Of a stretch of 18,031 bases of DNA, positions 15,753 through 18,031 are shown one piece after another. Under the pieces are notes generated by a model, which was not told where the DNA came from, searched no databases, and was given only the letters and a program-made list of their open reading frames with translations. A program made the position numbers and the translations under genes. The stretch is from positions 1-18,031 of the forward strand of contig CAVGRN010000047.1 of the NCBI GenBank assembly GCA_963631545.1, given 5' to 3'. Source of the stretch: UBA1181 sp963631545 (GTDB lineage: Bacteria > Bacteroidota > Bacteroidia > Bacteroidales > Paludibacteraceae). The first letter of the stretch is position 1. Each line of letters starts with the position of its first letter.

Positions 15753-18031
<2,279 letters not shown>

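Overview
The window is a piece of a Bacteroidales (phylum Bacteroidota) chromosome. Four things point there. The 50-residue DUF4295 ribosomal protein, known only from this phylum, follows rpmB and rpmG. Promoters carry the Bacteroidota -7 box TAnnTTTG, twice with a TTTG box exactly 20 nt upstream. Start codons mostly lack Shine-Dalgarno sequences. The 16S rRNA 3' end and the 16S-tRNA-Ile-tRNA-Ala-23S order also fit. I cannot name the family or genus; the rRNA is unusually GC-rich.

Layout. 1-392: end of an M.EcoRI-like adenine methyltransferase, more AT-rich than the rest and probably acquired. 496-1059: a soluble flavin reductase-family protein. 1070-3945 (minus): ychF, then a membrane protein with a covalent-FMN domain and NosR-type CX3CP motifs, then a membrane-anchored flavin reductase-fold protein. 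4070-4570: pncC/cinA C-terminal amidase. 4585-5414: the rpmB-rpmG-DUF4295 operon with a long leader and a terminator. 5487-8303 (minus): rfbB, an exported hypothetical protein and ddl, with a terminator between the last two. 8568-10638: xseA and thyA. 10703-10945 (minus): an unusual acyl carrier protein. 11097-13460: AraC-type regulator, exported DsrE-like protein and argC. 13523-18031: a terminator, then an rRNA operon with promoter, boxA-like leader, 16S, tRNA-Ile(GAT), tRNA-Ala(TGC), and the first about 2.3 kb of 23S, which runs off the window.

Most of the window is housekeeping: translation, cell wall, dTMP, arginine and DNA repair. The less ordinary parts are: (i) an M.EcoRI homologue in a window with no GAATTC at all; (ii) the linked membrane FMN/Fe-S protein and anchored flavin reductase-fold protein, a possible electron-transfer pair; (iii) an exported, cysteine-rich DsrE-like protein beside an AraC regulator; (iv) a boxA-plus-hairpin module repeated before 16S and 23S; (v) a leader upstream of rpmB with short open frames and an SD-like stretch. 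I found no CRISPR array, transposase, phage gene or clear new multi-gene defence system.
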